DNA of 64,000 nt from Symsagittifera roscoffensis. Its lineage: Eukaryota; Xenacoelomorpha; Acoela; Convolutidae. The notes below the pieces were generated by a model that saw nothing but the letters and a program-made list of their open reading frames with translations, was not told the DNA's origin and searched no databases. Positions 41,617-53,988 of the stretch are shown one piece after another; position 1 is the stretch's first letter, and each line of letters starts with the position of its first letter. The stretch is taken from the NCBI RefSeq assembly GCF_963678635.1, contig NC_087067.1, forward strand, positions 47,971,618 through 48,035,617, read 5' to 3'. The position numbers and the translations under genes were made by a program.

Positions 41617-44600
41617 AAAACTATCAAATTTATCACCCTGCAGTGAAAACCATCTAAAAGCAAAAGCTGAAACACACCAAATGACCCAGCAGATACCTGA
41701 ATCAGTGAACATATACGCTGAATAAATTTAATTTATATAAAAAAATTTAAAAAGTTAAAACAGACCTGTTTGGTTTTTTTTCTATTTTCAGAAGTTTGAC
41801 ATAGAAAATTCTTATTATTTATTTTATTTTATTTTATGAAATGATGCTTTATCACTCTTGTGACGTTCATCAGTAGCTGCAATAATGAGTTGATTGAATC
41901 GCCAGATTAAACAGAAAAATATCCGGTTTTATGAGGGCTCAAAACCCCTTTGAAACCGGATATTTTTTTCAATAACTCACCCCAGCAGCAGCAGACGTCT
42001 TCTGCTTCTTCTTCTTCTTCGTCTTCCAGCAGGCGAAATCCCACGCAACCAACCTAAGTAACTGAAACGCCACCTATCAATGCTTCTCGCCATGCGCCGA
42101 AAAAACGCAAACTGCAATTTAGAGATCTCTGAAAATTCAAAAGTTTTGTTTCCACAAAAAGTGTATCAGTTTGGAGTTTCTTCATTTAATTTGTTAAACT
42201 TTTTAAAAATCCTTGTGGCATAATCTTTGATTATGTTTTTTTCTAATTAAAGTTTGCTCTGCAATTTTTTCGTAAATCTTTGAAAGAATAAAAACTAAAC
42301 AAAAAAAAAATTTTTTTATGTGTCTCAAAGAAAAATTAGGAGTCTCAAATTTTTGTTTACGAACAAACACTGGTATCAAAAATCATCCCAAGGTTTTGAA
42401 CAAGAGTAGGTGATCAACATAGCTAAAGAAAGTTGACCAGTATATGCAACACTTTATTACATGGTTTTTCTGGTCAAACTCGAAAGCTGAAAAAAAGTAT
42501 CCAAATTTTGTGTCATACTGATGCTATCATGGTATAAGGGCTGATGAAATCCAAAGTAACTTGATACAAGGCTTTTTGAGATGTAATTTTTGATTTTATC
42601 GAAAGTCGTTGAAAATCATCGCTGGCTAAGTGTCGTTCGCTATGATGACCTGCTCAGAAATGGATTTAAAAAAATTTTATACTCAGCGGGATCGAAAACA
42701 AGGCGTAGCCGCTGTTTTCGAGTCTAGACGGCCAAGTTTCAAAAGTGGTGGTTTTTGAAAGGACTGCTAATCCACTGAGTCGAGGCCCCCAACACCCTGC
42801 AGTGAAACCCATCTAAAAGCAAAAGCTGAAACACACCAAATGACCCAGCAGATACCTGAATCAGTGAACATATACGCTGAATAAACTTAATTTAAATAAA
42901 AAATTTTAAAAAGTTAAAACCGACCTGTTTGGTTTTTTTTCTATTTTTAGAAGTTTGACATAGAAAATTTTTATTATTTATTTATTTTTTATTTTATGAA
43001 ATGATGCTTTATCACTCTTGTGACGTCCATCAATAGCTGGAAAAACAAGAACAACAATTTTTGTATTTGGCGGGAGCGGATAATCAAAACTATCAAATTT
43101 ATCACCCTGCAGTGAAAACCATCTAAAGCAAAAGCTGAAACACACCAAATGACCCAGCAGATACCTGAATCAGTGAACATATACGCTGAATAAATTTAAT
43201 TTATATAAAAAAATTTAAAAAGTTAAAACAGACCTGTTTGGTTTTTTTCTATTTTCAGAAGTTTGCATAGAAAATTCTTATTATTTATTTTATTTTATTT
43301 TATGAAATGATGCTTTATCACTCTTGTGACGTTCATCAGTAGCTGCAATAATGAGTTGATTGAATCGCCAGATTAAACAGAAACATATCCGGTTTTATGA
43401 GGGCTCAAAACCCCTTTGAAACCGGATATTTTTTTCAATAACTCACCCCAGCAGCAGCAGACGTCTTCTGCTTCTTCTTCTTCTTCGTCTTCCAGCAGTC
43501 GAAATCCCACGCAACCAACCTAAGTAACTGAAACGCCACCTATCAATGCTTCTCGCTATGCGCCGAAAAAACGCAAACTGCAATTTAGAGATCTCTGAAA
43601 ATTCAAAAGTTTTGTTTCCACAAAAAGTGTATCAGTTTGGAGTTTCTTCATTTAATTTGTTAAACTTTTTAAAAATCCTTGTGGCATAATCTTTGATTAT
43701 GTTTTTTTCTAATTAAAGTTTGCTCTGCAATTTTTTCGTAAATCTTTGAAAGAATAAAAACTAAACAAAAAAAATATTTTTTATGTGTCTCAAAGAAAAA
43801 TTAAGAGTCTCAAATTTTTGTTTACAAACAAACACTGGTATCAAAAAACATCCCGAGGTTTTGATTAAAAGTAGGTGATCAACATAGCTATAGAAAGTTG
43901 ACCAGTATATGCAACACTTTATTACATGGTTTTTCTGGTCAAACCCGAAAGCTGAAAAAATGTATCCAAATTTTTTTTGTTCTTGTCAAAAAACTGCCAA
44001 AAATTGATTTCTTGAACTGGAAGTTTGTGTCATACTGATGCTATAATGGTATAAGGGCTGATGAAATCCAAAGTAACTTGATACAAGGCTTTTTGAGATG
44101 TAATTTTTGATTTTATCGAAAGTCGTTGAAAAACATCGCTGGCTAAGTGTCGTTCGCTATGATGACCTGCTCAAAAATGGATGAAAATAATTTTTTTATA
44201 CTCAGCGGGATCAAAAACAAGGCGTAGCCGCTGTTTTCGAGTCTAGACGGCCAAGTTTCAAAAGTGGTGGTTTTTGAAAGGACTGCAAATCCACTGAGTC
44301 GAGGTCCCCAACACCCTGCAGTGAAACCCATCTAAAAGCAAAAGCTGAAACACACCAAATGACCCAGCAGATACCTGAATCAGTGAACATATACGCTGAA
44401 TAAATTTAATTTAAATAAAAAATTTTAAAAAGTTAAAACAGACCTGTTTGGTTTTTTTTCTATTTTTAGAAGTTTGACATAGAAAATTTTTATTATTTAT
44501 TTATTTTTTATTTTATGAAATGATGCTTTATCACTCTTGTGACGTCCATCAATAGCTGGAAAAACAAGAACAACAATTTTTGTATTTGGCGTGAGCGAAT

Positions 44601-44935
44601 AATCAAAACTATCAAATTTATCACCCTGCAGTGAAAACCATCTAAAAGCAAAAGCTGAAACACACCAAATGACCCAGCAGATACCTGAATCAGTGAACAT
44701 ATACGCTGAATAAATTTAATTTAAATAAAAAAATTTAAAAGTTAAAACAGACCTGTTTGGTTTTTTTCTACTTTCAGAAGTTTGACATAGAAAATTTTTA
44801 TTATTTATTTTTTTTTATTTTATGAAATGATGCTTTATCACTCTTGTGACGTTCATCAGTAGCTGGAAAACAAGAACAACAATTTTTGTATTTGGCGTGA
44901 GCGGATAATCAAAACTATCAACTTTATCAAATACA
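41617..44935. repeat. Higher-order tandem repeat, ~1.47-1.52 kb unit
   Basis: The marker ccctgcagtgaaa[ac]cc with its following ~90 bases occurs near 41637, 42794, 43106, 44315 and 44625, with spacings of about 1157, 312, 1209 and 310. The block therefore alternates a long (~1.2 kb) and a short (~0.31 kb) monomer, and the compound period is about 1.5 kb. Each long monomer contains the hairpin at 41915/43383, a (ctt)n run and a ctcagcgggat...aaacaaggcgtagccgct segment. Minus-strand ORFs of about 62 codons (MFTDSGICWVIW) recur only because the repeat does. Confidence 0.88.
41915..41966. repeat. Hairpin within the higher-order repeat
   Basis: Arms aaaaatatccggttt (41915-41929) and gaaaccggatattttt (41951-41966) around a loop that itself contains gggctcaaaacccc. 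A second copy is at about 43384-43430. Confidence 0.7.
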
Positions 44936-44980
44936 CTATAACGCACAACAATTTGCAATTTTATCAAAATTAATTTTCAG

Positions 44981-45082
44981 ATTTACTCATATTTTAAATT
45001 CTTTGTCAAGAATCGCCTATCTTTTCCAGTAACGCCTTTCATTGATCACCTTGGAGTCGCTCCCTTTCATTACTTGTCTGAG
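44981..45082 (+). CDS. Candidate orphan exon (34 codons)
   Basis: Acceptor taattttcag and donor GAG|gtatgt bound a 102-nt segment open in phase 0 throughout, including KNRLSFPVTPFIDHLGVAPF. The splice sites are strong and the base composition rises from the AT-rich surroundings. I cannot identify the protein or neighbouring exons. It may belong to a host gene disrupted by the Polinton and repeats, or to the N-terminal part of a Polinton gene. Confidence 0.3.
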
Positions 45083-45462
45083 GTATGTTTACAGCTCATT
45101 TGTTGATTAACCATTTGGGCGCAAGGCTTTCTCACTGGGGTTAGGTCAAATCGGGTGAGGTCTTTTTAAGTGAGTGCCGATGAATTGTTTAAAGCTACAA
45201 AACTTGTTTAAGAATTTCTTGGTCAATTCGGTAACTAGTTGATTTTTGAGACTAGTTATAGGTTTAAAAAATGAGCTCAAGTTGTTTTCTTTGATGTAAC
45301 TGCGTGCAATCTGGGTGCACCTTCTCGAATTTATATTTCTAAGCCTTGCTTTAGGAAACCACTCCTAGTTTGGCAATTAAGCAAATGATAGAAACAGTTT
45401 AAAAATCTGAGCAATTTTAATCGCAGTCGTAAAACAAACAGGTAATCACTGCGAACTGGAGG

Positions 45463-48400
45463 ATGAGTCACTTCGTGTCATTTGGGAACATGTGGTGGGG
45501 TGTTACAATTGATGAATCGGAAGAAAGAAGAATTTGTCTCTACGACATGAATGCGTTCCAAAATGATCGGGCCTTTGCTTCGCAAAAGCGAAACAAACAC
45601 GGTTTGCCAGCATGGGATATGAGTCGAGAAATCCTCACTTCTATACATCCTGTTGAGACAGCTTTTGATGGAGCAGTCAGGGCATACGCTAGAGTGCCCA
45701 TGGAAAACGAAGTGAACTTACTAGCGCTATTTGGGACTAAGAGAGACGATATCGAAGAACTGATAAATCAAAACACTATGTATGAGCCTCAGAAAGCTCA
45801 AATGTCGGCTGAAACAACTTTTGAAAAAGAAAAATCAGATGACACAGAAGAGGTAAAAACCATCTTCGCCAATTGCAAAACTTTAGCTTAAGAAGTTCAA
45901 GGATGGACTCAGGACCAATTCTATGATTGTGTAGACCAAATGAAGTCTACTGTCCATCAATATGCGTTTCATGGTAGCGGCTGGAAAATCCGCATGATTG
46001 ATAAGATTCACCTAAAAATTGTGAAATCTGCACCGACCAGGGGTTCATCTTACTTGCCACAACCAGGCGATCTTCTGAAACACAATCGCTTCTTTTTGAA
46101 GAGTCGCAATTATGAAGCTATGATGCTATGAATACTGCTTCGTTTCTGAGTATCATCGGCAGAACAATATACCGATTTCTCTTCGTACGATGCAGCGTAA
46201 AGAGGAGGAGAAAGCGAGATTCTATGATTATCGCAGAAACTCAAGAGCGCAAGAGCCAACTGGTGTTTTTGTCTACCCAATGGGACTACCGGCTATTGGA
46301 CGATTCGAAATTTTCAATGAAGTGCAATTGAATGTCTTCAGGTTAGTTGCAGTTTTAATCATCACTTTTTTAAATCATTGGTGCGAACCTGTATCTAAAC
46401 ACATCAGAACAAATGGTTGGCTGCTCATTCGTGGAAGAATTATTAATATGATGACTGAAATTAGAATTAAAAAATCATTCAAAATTTTTCTCTAGGTACA
46501 ATGAAAAGAATCTCCTACCCTAGAGTGTGTCAAAATATTAGTCTAATTTTGCTGGGAATTTGCTGCTTCTAAACGATATGGGCACGCACCACTACTTCGT
46601 GATAAAAGAACGGAACAAGTTAGTGAGCAAAATGCAAAAAAAAAATTCAGATCGAGAAACAAGCAGTGCCGAAACTGCTTCCACCGGTGTTCATCTGTGG
46701 GACGACTTGAGCGCCACCAATTATTCTGCATTGGGAACGAACCAGCAATCGTTACTAAGCCAAATGTTAACAAGAGCAGTGTACACTTCAAAAACATGGG
46801 TGCCCGAAGCTATAGCTCATTTGCGGTTTACTTTAGTTTGGAGTTTGTGCTGTAGAAGGTGGCGACAGTGAGAAATAACTCTACCTACTCGAGTACAACC
46901 ATAATTGAAAAACACAAACCCAACAGTTTTTGCCTTGTAGTTGTGGAAACTGGAAACCCGCAACCGGCGTTTTTTTCGCTTCAACGAGGAGTGGACGCAA
47001 TGACTAAATTTGTTCTAAAGCATGTATTGACGCATGACTTTCATAATAAAAAAGGAAGATACCCAAACTACCTCAAAAACACCACTATTCTTGAAGACAG
47101 TGACAAATGCTGGATTTGCAAAGAGGAATTTTCCGAAACTAACGCGAAATTATTGGATCATAATCATTTCGATAGTTCATTCCTCGAATGGGCTCACAAC
47201 AGATGCAAGTTCCTGAGACGTACCATACAATTCACCCCTGTCTTTGACAACAATCTCCGTACTGAAGAATCTTCAAGATACTAATACCAGAAACATCTTT
47301 TTGGTCGTTCCACTCAATGACGAAAAATTTATTACACTTACAAGGAAAGTGTGGAGTAGATCGTACACTAACGAAAAAGGAATTGTCCGTAATGTCTACA
47401 AAGAAATTCTTTTTGTGGACAGTTGTAAGCTTAGGAACAGCTCAATAGATGAGTTGGTTCGGAATCTACCCGTGGAATAGTTCATATACCTCAGTAACCA
47501 TTTTGCTAGCCGACCGGAAGAAGATAAAGCATTGATTCGACAAAAAGGTTACTTCCCCTACTCGTATGTTGACAGTCATGCAAGATACACAGAAAATGGA
47601 CTACCTGCACGGGACAAGTGGACCAACACGCTGCAAGGAGGTCCTGTAAGTGTCAGTGAAAAAAAATACCACCATGCATGGTTAAGGTACACTCGTTTCA
47701 ATTGTCAGACTTTGGGCGAATACACTGATTTGTATCTAAGGACTGATTCCTTGATTCTTGCATGCGTTTTTGAAGAGTTTAGACGAGTTTGTTATGAAAC
47801 ATATAAGCTAGATTGTGATCAATATTTCACGGTTAGCAACCTCTCAGGGGATGCATTTATGCGAACATGCAAGGCTGACCTCCATTCAACCACTGATAGC
47901 AGGCACTTGGATATGGCAGAAAACCTGATCAGGGGGGCATTGCCAGTGTGTTTAAGAAAAAATTGTTTGTGCCAACAATATTGTGAAAAATTACCATCCT
48001 AAACAGCCTAGCACTTTCCTCTTCATGATAGAAGCGAACAATTTATATAGCATGATTATGGAGAAATTTTCTCCTCCACTTAACTCATTTGAGTTTAATG
48101 ACCAAATAAATATAGCCGAAATTCTCAACACGAGCAGAGAATCCGAGAACGGATACATTTTGGGCGTTGAGCTTTTATACCTCTATCATTTGCACGATGC
48201 ACATTCGGATTACCCACTCGCCCCAACAAAAGAAGTTGTGTCCAAAACGTGGCTCAGTGAGCTCCAATTGGACTTTTTGAAAAAAAATGAACCTTTCGGT
48301 TAAAGTGGGCACCACGCCAAAACTCATCGAAAACTTTTTTCCGAAAAAAACTATAATCTACACTACCTAACATTTCAGCTCTATGTCAAACTTGGTTTTT

Positions 48401-49463
48401 AAATAGAAAATTTAAATCGAGTGCTGCAGTTTGGACAAAAAAAAATTTACTGCACAATAATTTCAGTTGAGCACTGAGCTCCGAGAAAAAGCTACTACCA
48501 AAACTGAATAAGATTTCTTCAAGCAAATTATAAATAGTGGGTTTGGAAAACTGTGCGAATCAAAAAGGAATCGACTAATTGCAGATATTCTTCGCAAGGC
48601 CGAAGAACTGCAAAATTTATCAAGAAAAAAAAGATATAGCAGTTTAAAAAATTTTGACCAACAGTTGGTATCTGTAACCTCGAAACCTGTGAACATTAAA
48701 TGGAATAAGACCACAATTGTTGGTGCAGCGATACTAGATTTGGCAAAAATTTACATGTTCCAGTTCCATTACAGCATAATCAAGAAAAATTTCGGCGCAA
48801 CTCTTTTATATTTGGACACTGAATCGTTCCTGTATAAAATCCGCAGCAAAGATCTCTACAATGAAAAGGGCAACAAAAACAAATCATAAGTTTATGTAGT
48901 GGGGGTGGGAGGAGTTTGGTATTTATGTGGAAAACGGAAAAAACTCTTAAAAACTTGAAGTAAATCGATTGTCTTTTCGTTTAGACATGGACAAAAAAGC
49001 GCCAAGGGCGTCTCTACATATACAAAAAGGGAGCTAACCCATAATCAATACAAACAAACTTTGACAGTTCGCTGGTCCCGTCAGAAAATGTGCGGATAAA
49101 TATCTGTAATCACAATTTACAAACCATAGTAACGAACAAATTTCCCCGAGCGCGTTTGACAAGAAGCCCTATATACACGCAGACAGAGTAACTACTAGTC
49201 CTTTCGGACTTAAACGTTTGCGTGAGGATATGTTCAAAAAAGAAATTGGGCGCACCATGGAATGGGGCGAATTCGACTTAGATGTGCTCGTCACTCCCAC
49301 CGATAACGGAAAGGAGGATTTGGCTGAAGCTATAGAAGCGCAGGGGGGATATAACGTGGATCTTTTAACACCACCAGATATGGGTTTCAATCAACCCACA
49401 TACACTGTTCAAGAGCTAGAACAGGATTTGGTAGACTTCGACCAACTAAGTGGGCAAAGCTAG
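45463..49463 (+). pseudogene. Polinton protein-primed DNA polymerase B pseudogene
   Basis: Fragments colinear with Polinton PolB: an N-terminal region with TRGSSYLPQPGDLL (about 46050), VYPMGLPAIGRFEIFNEVQL (about 46270), a Cys/His zinc-binding block with CWICKEEF and LLDHNHF...AHNRC (about 47108-47205), KGYFPYSYVDS and LGEYTDLYLRTDSLIL in the exonuclease-side region (47530-47770), the palm motif A at about 48027, ILDLAKIYMFQFHY and motif C YLDTES at about 48809-48826, and a C-terminal SAFDKKPYIHADRV segment near 49160. There are many stops and shifts. In both polymerase motifs the catalytic Asp positions I can align read Glu (IEANNLY, DTES). A trailing acidic extension (49218-49463) is not a known PolB part. 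Confidence 0.78.
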
Positions 49464-49896
49464 TCAGAAATAGCAGCGTACAACTGCCTCTATTTGGATA
49501 TTGAGGCTCGAGAAGAAAGCGAGCCGGAAGAATTAAGATCACCTAAACGGCGGTGCTTAAATTTACGTGTTATTATATTAGACGACTCTGACTAAGTTTT
49601 GATTAAAATTGTAAATAATTAGCTTCATTGTACTTTTCATACGGAAAAAAAAGCTTTTCAAAATGGCTCTTTTGACCGAAAAGTAAAATAATCAGCTCTA
49701 ACCGTGAGGGGGTATTCAAAACAACAATGTTAACTTACTAATATCACAGCATTTAATTTATTTCCACACACGGTGAAAAAGATTACAAAATAATCCACAA
49801 TGAAACGCGCGCAGAAACATTTGAACTGTCAAAGTCAAGGGAAAAATGCACCAAAAAAAACTTAATTTTATTCTCACTTCCATAAAGTGGCTAAAA

Positions 49897-49992
49897 AATG
49901 ACCAATTTTAACCCCCCTTAAAATATGTGTGCCCAAAAAAGAAGGAGTTTTAATCCCTTTGGGGGTTAAAAATGGTCATTGCAAGGGCACAC
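49897..49992. repeat. Two interleaved inverted repeats (pseudoknot topology)
   Basis: Arm a (49897-49916, aatgaccaattttaaccccc) pairs with 49961-49980 (gggggttaaaaatggtcatt) with one mismatch. Arm b (49927-49934, gtgtgccc) pairs with 49985-49992 (gggcacac). The order is a-b-a'-b'. A third gggggttaaa follows at 50001. Confidence 0.7.
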
Positions 49993-50519
49993 CGAAAAAA
50001 GGGGGTTAAATTTGATAACTTTCTCAGCCGTTTTAACCGCTTCATGATTCACGCTCTATGATTCACAGCAACCTATAGCGAAAAAGTTTAGCAAAGAAAA
50101 GAGCAAATTTCTGACATCAAAATCACAATCTCGATAAGTTTTGAGAAGTTGTGTAAAAATTGTCGCTAGGTTGAATTGGACCGGTCAAATCTAGATCCAA
50201 ATCGGTGTTTGATTGGTTTATGTTTGTAATCTTGAAAAAAATTGTGAACCCGTGAGTTATTTGTTTTTTTTTCAATTTTGTCATTTTGATGAACTTTTTT
50301 TCCGATTTTGTCTTTTTGATGAATTTGAATTGTGTTTGCGTGTAAATTTGCCAAATTTTTTGCCCCAGCATATTTAATCACATAAAACTTTAATCCAAAT
50401 TGTCCCAAAGGAACTCGTGTAAAATTTCAACCGTTAAAACTGCAAGAATCACCGGATAAGCTAGTTTATTTTGGTTTTTGTAATTGTGAAGAAAGTCGCG
50501 AAAACCTCGAAAAAAATTG

Positions 50520-50581
50520 GGACCCGCGTCATCCCGGCCGCACTTCCTCGGCACGCTACTGTCAAGAATGTTATTTTGCGC
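50520..50581 (+). other. Candidate non-coding first exon of gene 2 (unit 1)
   Basis: A locally GC-rich stretch (gcgtcatcccggccgcactt...) ends in a consensus donor GCGC|gtaagt at 50582. It is identical in all units (donors near 53390, 56203 and 58266). A plausible acceptor (gtttggggtcag, about 50961) lies before the ATG at 51019. Transcription start not determined. Confidence 0.35.
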
Positions 50582-51018
50582 GTAAGTCTTTTTTTTGCCG
50601 CTAATGTGCTTTTTTGAAGTTGAAAGATTTGATAAATGTCTTAATTTGGGAAACTTGACCCAATTTTGAGCGTTTTATTAGTATATCAACCAAACATGCA
50701 TCAGCTCATTACGCTGGTCTGCTCAAGGACTTTTTCGTACGCTTTTTGTTCCTTGACTCGAAACGAGAAAATTCAAACTATTGAAAAAGTTATAAAAAAA
50801 ACTCATTGTTTCATTGTTTTTGAAATAAAACAAATTTACTGATAATCAAGATTGAAATGTCTTACTACCCTTGAATTATAGTTCAAGAGATTTTGTCATT
50901 TTGTTATATACTAGCTTGATGTTGTGCCACTTTGCATTAATATTTATTTTGTTTGGGGTCAGTTAGGTCATTTTAATTTTTTGTCACCGTGGTTTATGCC
51001 TTGAAAGATATAAATCGG

Positions 51019-51180
51019 ATGAGCAAAACACAATTATTTCTGAATTTTTTGTTTACTCTGCTACTAATAGATTCGTTTTCGGCTAAAAATGACTCTTCGA
51101 TTGATGTGAAATCTTCATTAGTTCAAACTATTGTGAACGGCGTTACGCCAGCTGGAAACTTATTCTTCGTCCGCATTCAG
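51019..51180 (+). CDS. Gene 2 exon 1, copy A: signal peptide plus S1 N-terminus
   Basis: 162 nt, ATG at 51019, donor CAG|gtaaat, phase 0. It encodes a signal peptide (MSKTQLFLNFLFTLLLIDSF), a short propeptide, and then TIVNGVTPAGNLFFVRIQ, the typical mature start (I-V-x-G) of a trypsin-like domain. An in-frame GTG lies ten codons upstream, but the ATG gives the clean signal peptide. It joins in phase 0 to the exon at 60385. Confidence 0.8.
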
Positions 51181-51845
51181 GTAAATTTACATTTAGATCC
51201 ACACGAGTTTTTGAACAAAAATTATTATCGCAGCTTTCAACTTTTTTTATAATGCTGGTGGCAGATCATAATTTTTGACGCATTAATCATTCAGAGATTA
51301 AAACCAGAACGTTGAAAAAAGTCTGACGATGGCTCGTTTTCGGGTTGAGGTGCTTGACTCTTGATTCGACAATAATGTTCCAAGGAAATACAATTTTTGA
51401 CGCAAATTAGGACAATCGAACAAAAGCTTGCGTCAAGCAAAGTGAAAACATGGGTTGATCAGGATTGAGTCATGAATCGAACAGGATCGATATAATAGAA
51501 TAGGCTCAAATCATAGGCAAACAGAGACGAAACAAGAGTCAAACCGAGTGTAGATTCACGGGCCGAATGAGCTTGAACCTTTGATTGAGCGGGGATAAAA
51601 AAAATCGAAAATGATTGAATCACAAATTGCGCAGAGTCCAATCAAACTATGGGCTGAACAAGATACTAAAAATTTTTTTTTGGAATTTTTGCCTTCAAGA
51701 CTAAAAACAGAAGCAAATTGCTAAAACAGAAGCATATTTAATCAATTTGAAGGCCAAAAAATAGCAAAAGAGATTTCAAACAATGTTTTTGTTAAAAAAA
51801 CAGAAAAGTAATTTTTTAAAGTTGTTATATAAAGACCGAGTGTAT

Positions 51846-51920
51846 GTGAAATCTTCATTAGTTCAAACTATTGTGAACGGCGTTACGCCAGCTGGAAACT
51901 TATTCTTCGTCCGCATTCAG
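51846..51920 (+). pseudogene. Gene 2 exon 1, partial copy B
   Basis: Only the last 75 nt of the exon (VKSSLVQTIVNG onward) with an intact donor; created by the internal 741-bp duplication of unit 1. No ATG or signal peptide. Confidence 0.8.
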
Positions 51921-53826
51921 GTAAATTTACATTTAGATCCACACGAGTTTTTGAACTAAAATTATTATCGCAGCTATCAAATTTTTTTATAATGCTGGTG
52001 GCAGATCATAATTTTTGACGCATTAATCATTCAGAGATTAAAACCAGAACGTTGAAAAAAGTCTGACGATGGCTCGTTTTTGGGTTGAGGTGCTTGACTC
52101 TTGATTCGACAATAATGTTCCAAGCAAATACAATTTTTGACGCAAATTAGGATAATCGAACAAAAGCTTGCGTCAAGCAAAGTGAAAACATGGGTTGATC
52201 AGGATTGAGTCATGAATCGAACAGGATCGATATAATAGAATAGGCTCAAATCATAGGCAAACAGAGACGAAACAAGAGACAAACCGAGTGTAGATTCACG
52301 GGCCGAATGAGCTTGAACCTTTGATTCAGCGGGGATAAAAAAATCGAAAATGATTGAATCACAAATTGCGCAGAGTCCAATCAAACTATGGACTGAACAA
52401 GATACTAAAAAATTTTTTTTGGAATTTTTGCCTTCAAGACTGAAAACAGAAGCAAATTGCTAATACAGAAGCATATTTAATCAATTTGAAGGTCAAAAAA
52501 TAGCAAAAGAGTTTTCAAACAATGTTTTTGTTAAAAAAAACTAGAAAAGTAATTTTTTAAAGTTGTTATAAGAAGTCCGAGTGTATTTGACGTTTGAGTA
52601 CAGATTTTGTTTGATCTCATAACTAATTTTGAAATTTTGTCAGTAACAAATTTTTAGGTAAAGTAAATCAACAATAATGAGGCGGGCTGTCCGTAAAATC
52701 AAAATCAACCGGCACTTTTTAGCTAAACTTTATTCGGAAAAACTGAATATAATGCCAAAATAGTATCCAGCGCTGACATATAAGTACTGAATGAAAAGTG
52801 GTTTACACAAATCAGAAATTATGCCTTATAACTACTGAACGAAAACCGTTTTAACCGCTTCATGATTCACGCTCTATGATTCACAGCAACCTATAGCGAA
52901 AAAGTTTAGCAAAGAAAATAGCAAATTTCTGACAATCTCGATAAGGTTTGAGAAGTTGTGTAAAAATTGTCGCTAGGTTGCATTGGACCGGTCAAATCTA
53001 GATCCAAATCGGTGTTTGGTTGTTTTATGTTTGTAATCTTGAAAAAAATTGTGAATCCGTGAGTTATTTGTTTTTTTTTCGATTTTGTCATTTTGATGAC
53101 CTTTTTTTCCGATTTTGTCTTTCTGATGAATTTGAATTGTGTTTGCGTGGAAATTTGCCAAATTTTTTGGCCCAGCATATTTAATCACATAAAATTTTAA
53201 TCCAAATTGTCCCAAAGGAACTCGTGTAAAAATTCAACCGTTAAAACTGCAAGAATCACCGGATAAGCCTGTTTATTTTGGTTTTTGTAATTGTGAAGAA
53301 ATTCGCAAAAACCTCGAAAAAAAATTGGGATCCGCGTCATCCCGGCCGCACTTCCTCGGCACGCTACTGTCAAGAATGTTATTTTGCGCGTAAGTCTTTT
53401 TTTTGCCGCTAATGTGCTTTTTTGAAGTTGAAAGATTTGATAAATGTCTTAATTTGGGAAACTTGACCCAATTTTGAGCGTTTTATTAGTATATCAACCA
53501 ATCATGCATCAGCTCATTACGCTGGTCTGCTCAAGGACTTTTTCGTACGCTTTTTGTTCCTTGACTCGAAACGAGAAAATTCAAACTATTGAAAAAGTTA
53601 TTAAAAAAACTCATTGTTTCATTGTTTTTGAAATAAAACAAATTTACTGATAATCAAGATTGAAATGTCTTACTACCCTTGAATTATAGTTCAAGAGATT
53701 TTGTCATTTTGTTATATACTAGCTTGATGTTGTGCCACTTTGCATTAATATTTATTTTCTTTGGGGTCAGTTAGGTCATTTTAATTTTTTGTCACCGTGG
53801 TTTATGCCTTGAAAGATATAAATCGG

Positions 53827-53988
53827 ATGAGCGAAACACAATTATTTCTGAACTTTTTGTTTACTCTGCTACTAATAGATTCGTTTTTGGCTAAAAATGA
53901 CTCTTCGATTGATGTGAAATCTTCATTAGTTCAAACTATTGTGAACGGCGTTACGCCAGCTGGAAACTTATTCTTCGTCCGCATTCAG
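53827..53988 (+). CDS. Gene 2 exon 1, copy C
   Basis: Same 162-nt exon as copy A with two residue changes (Lys3 to Glu in the signal peptide start; Ser to Leu in DSFSAK). Donor intact. Confidence 0.78.

Larger units (their letters stand above)
38150..49463 (+). mobile_element. Decayed Polinton/Maverick DNA transposon
   Basis: Carries recognisable remnants of a Polinton capsid protein, adenain-like cysteine protease and protein-primed DNA polymerase B on the plus strand, all with stops, frameshifts or lost active-site residues. I did not recognise the retroviral-type integrase, packaging ATPase or terminal inverted repeats, so the ends are set by the outermost matching genes. A 3.3-kb tandem repeat block and a possible host exon lie between protease and polymerase, so the element has been invaded or rearranged. 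Confidence 0.78.

Noticed and set aside
41524-44700. FTDSGICW-containing minus-strand ORFs as DEG/ENaC channel exons
   Set aside because: The short resemblance to a channel motif does not extend, and the segment recurs as part of a satellite-like repeat; too little to call.
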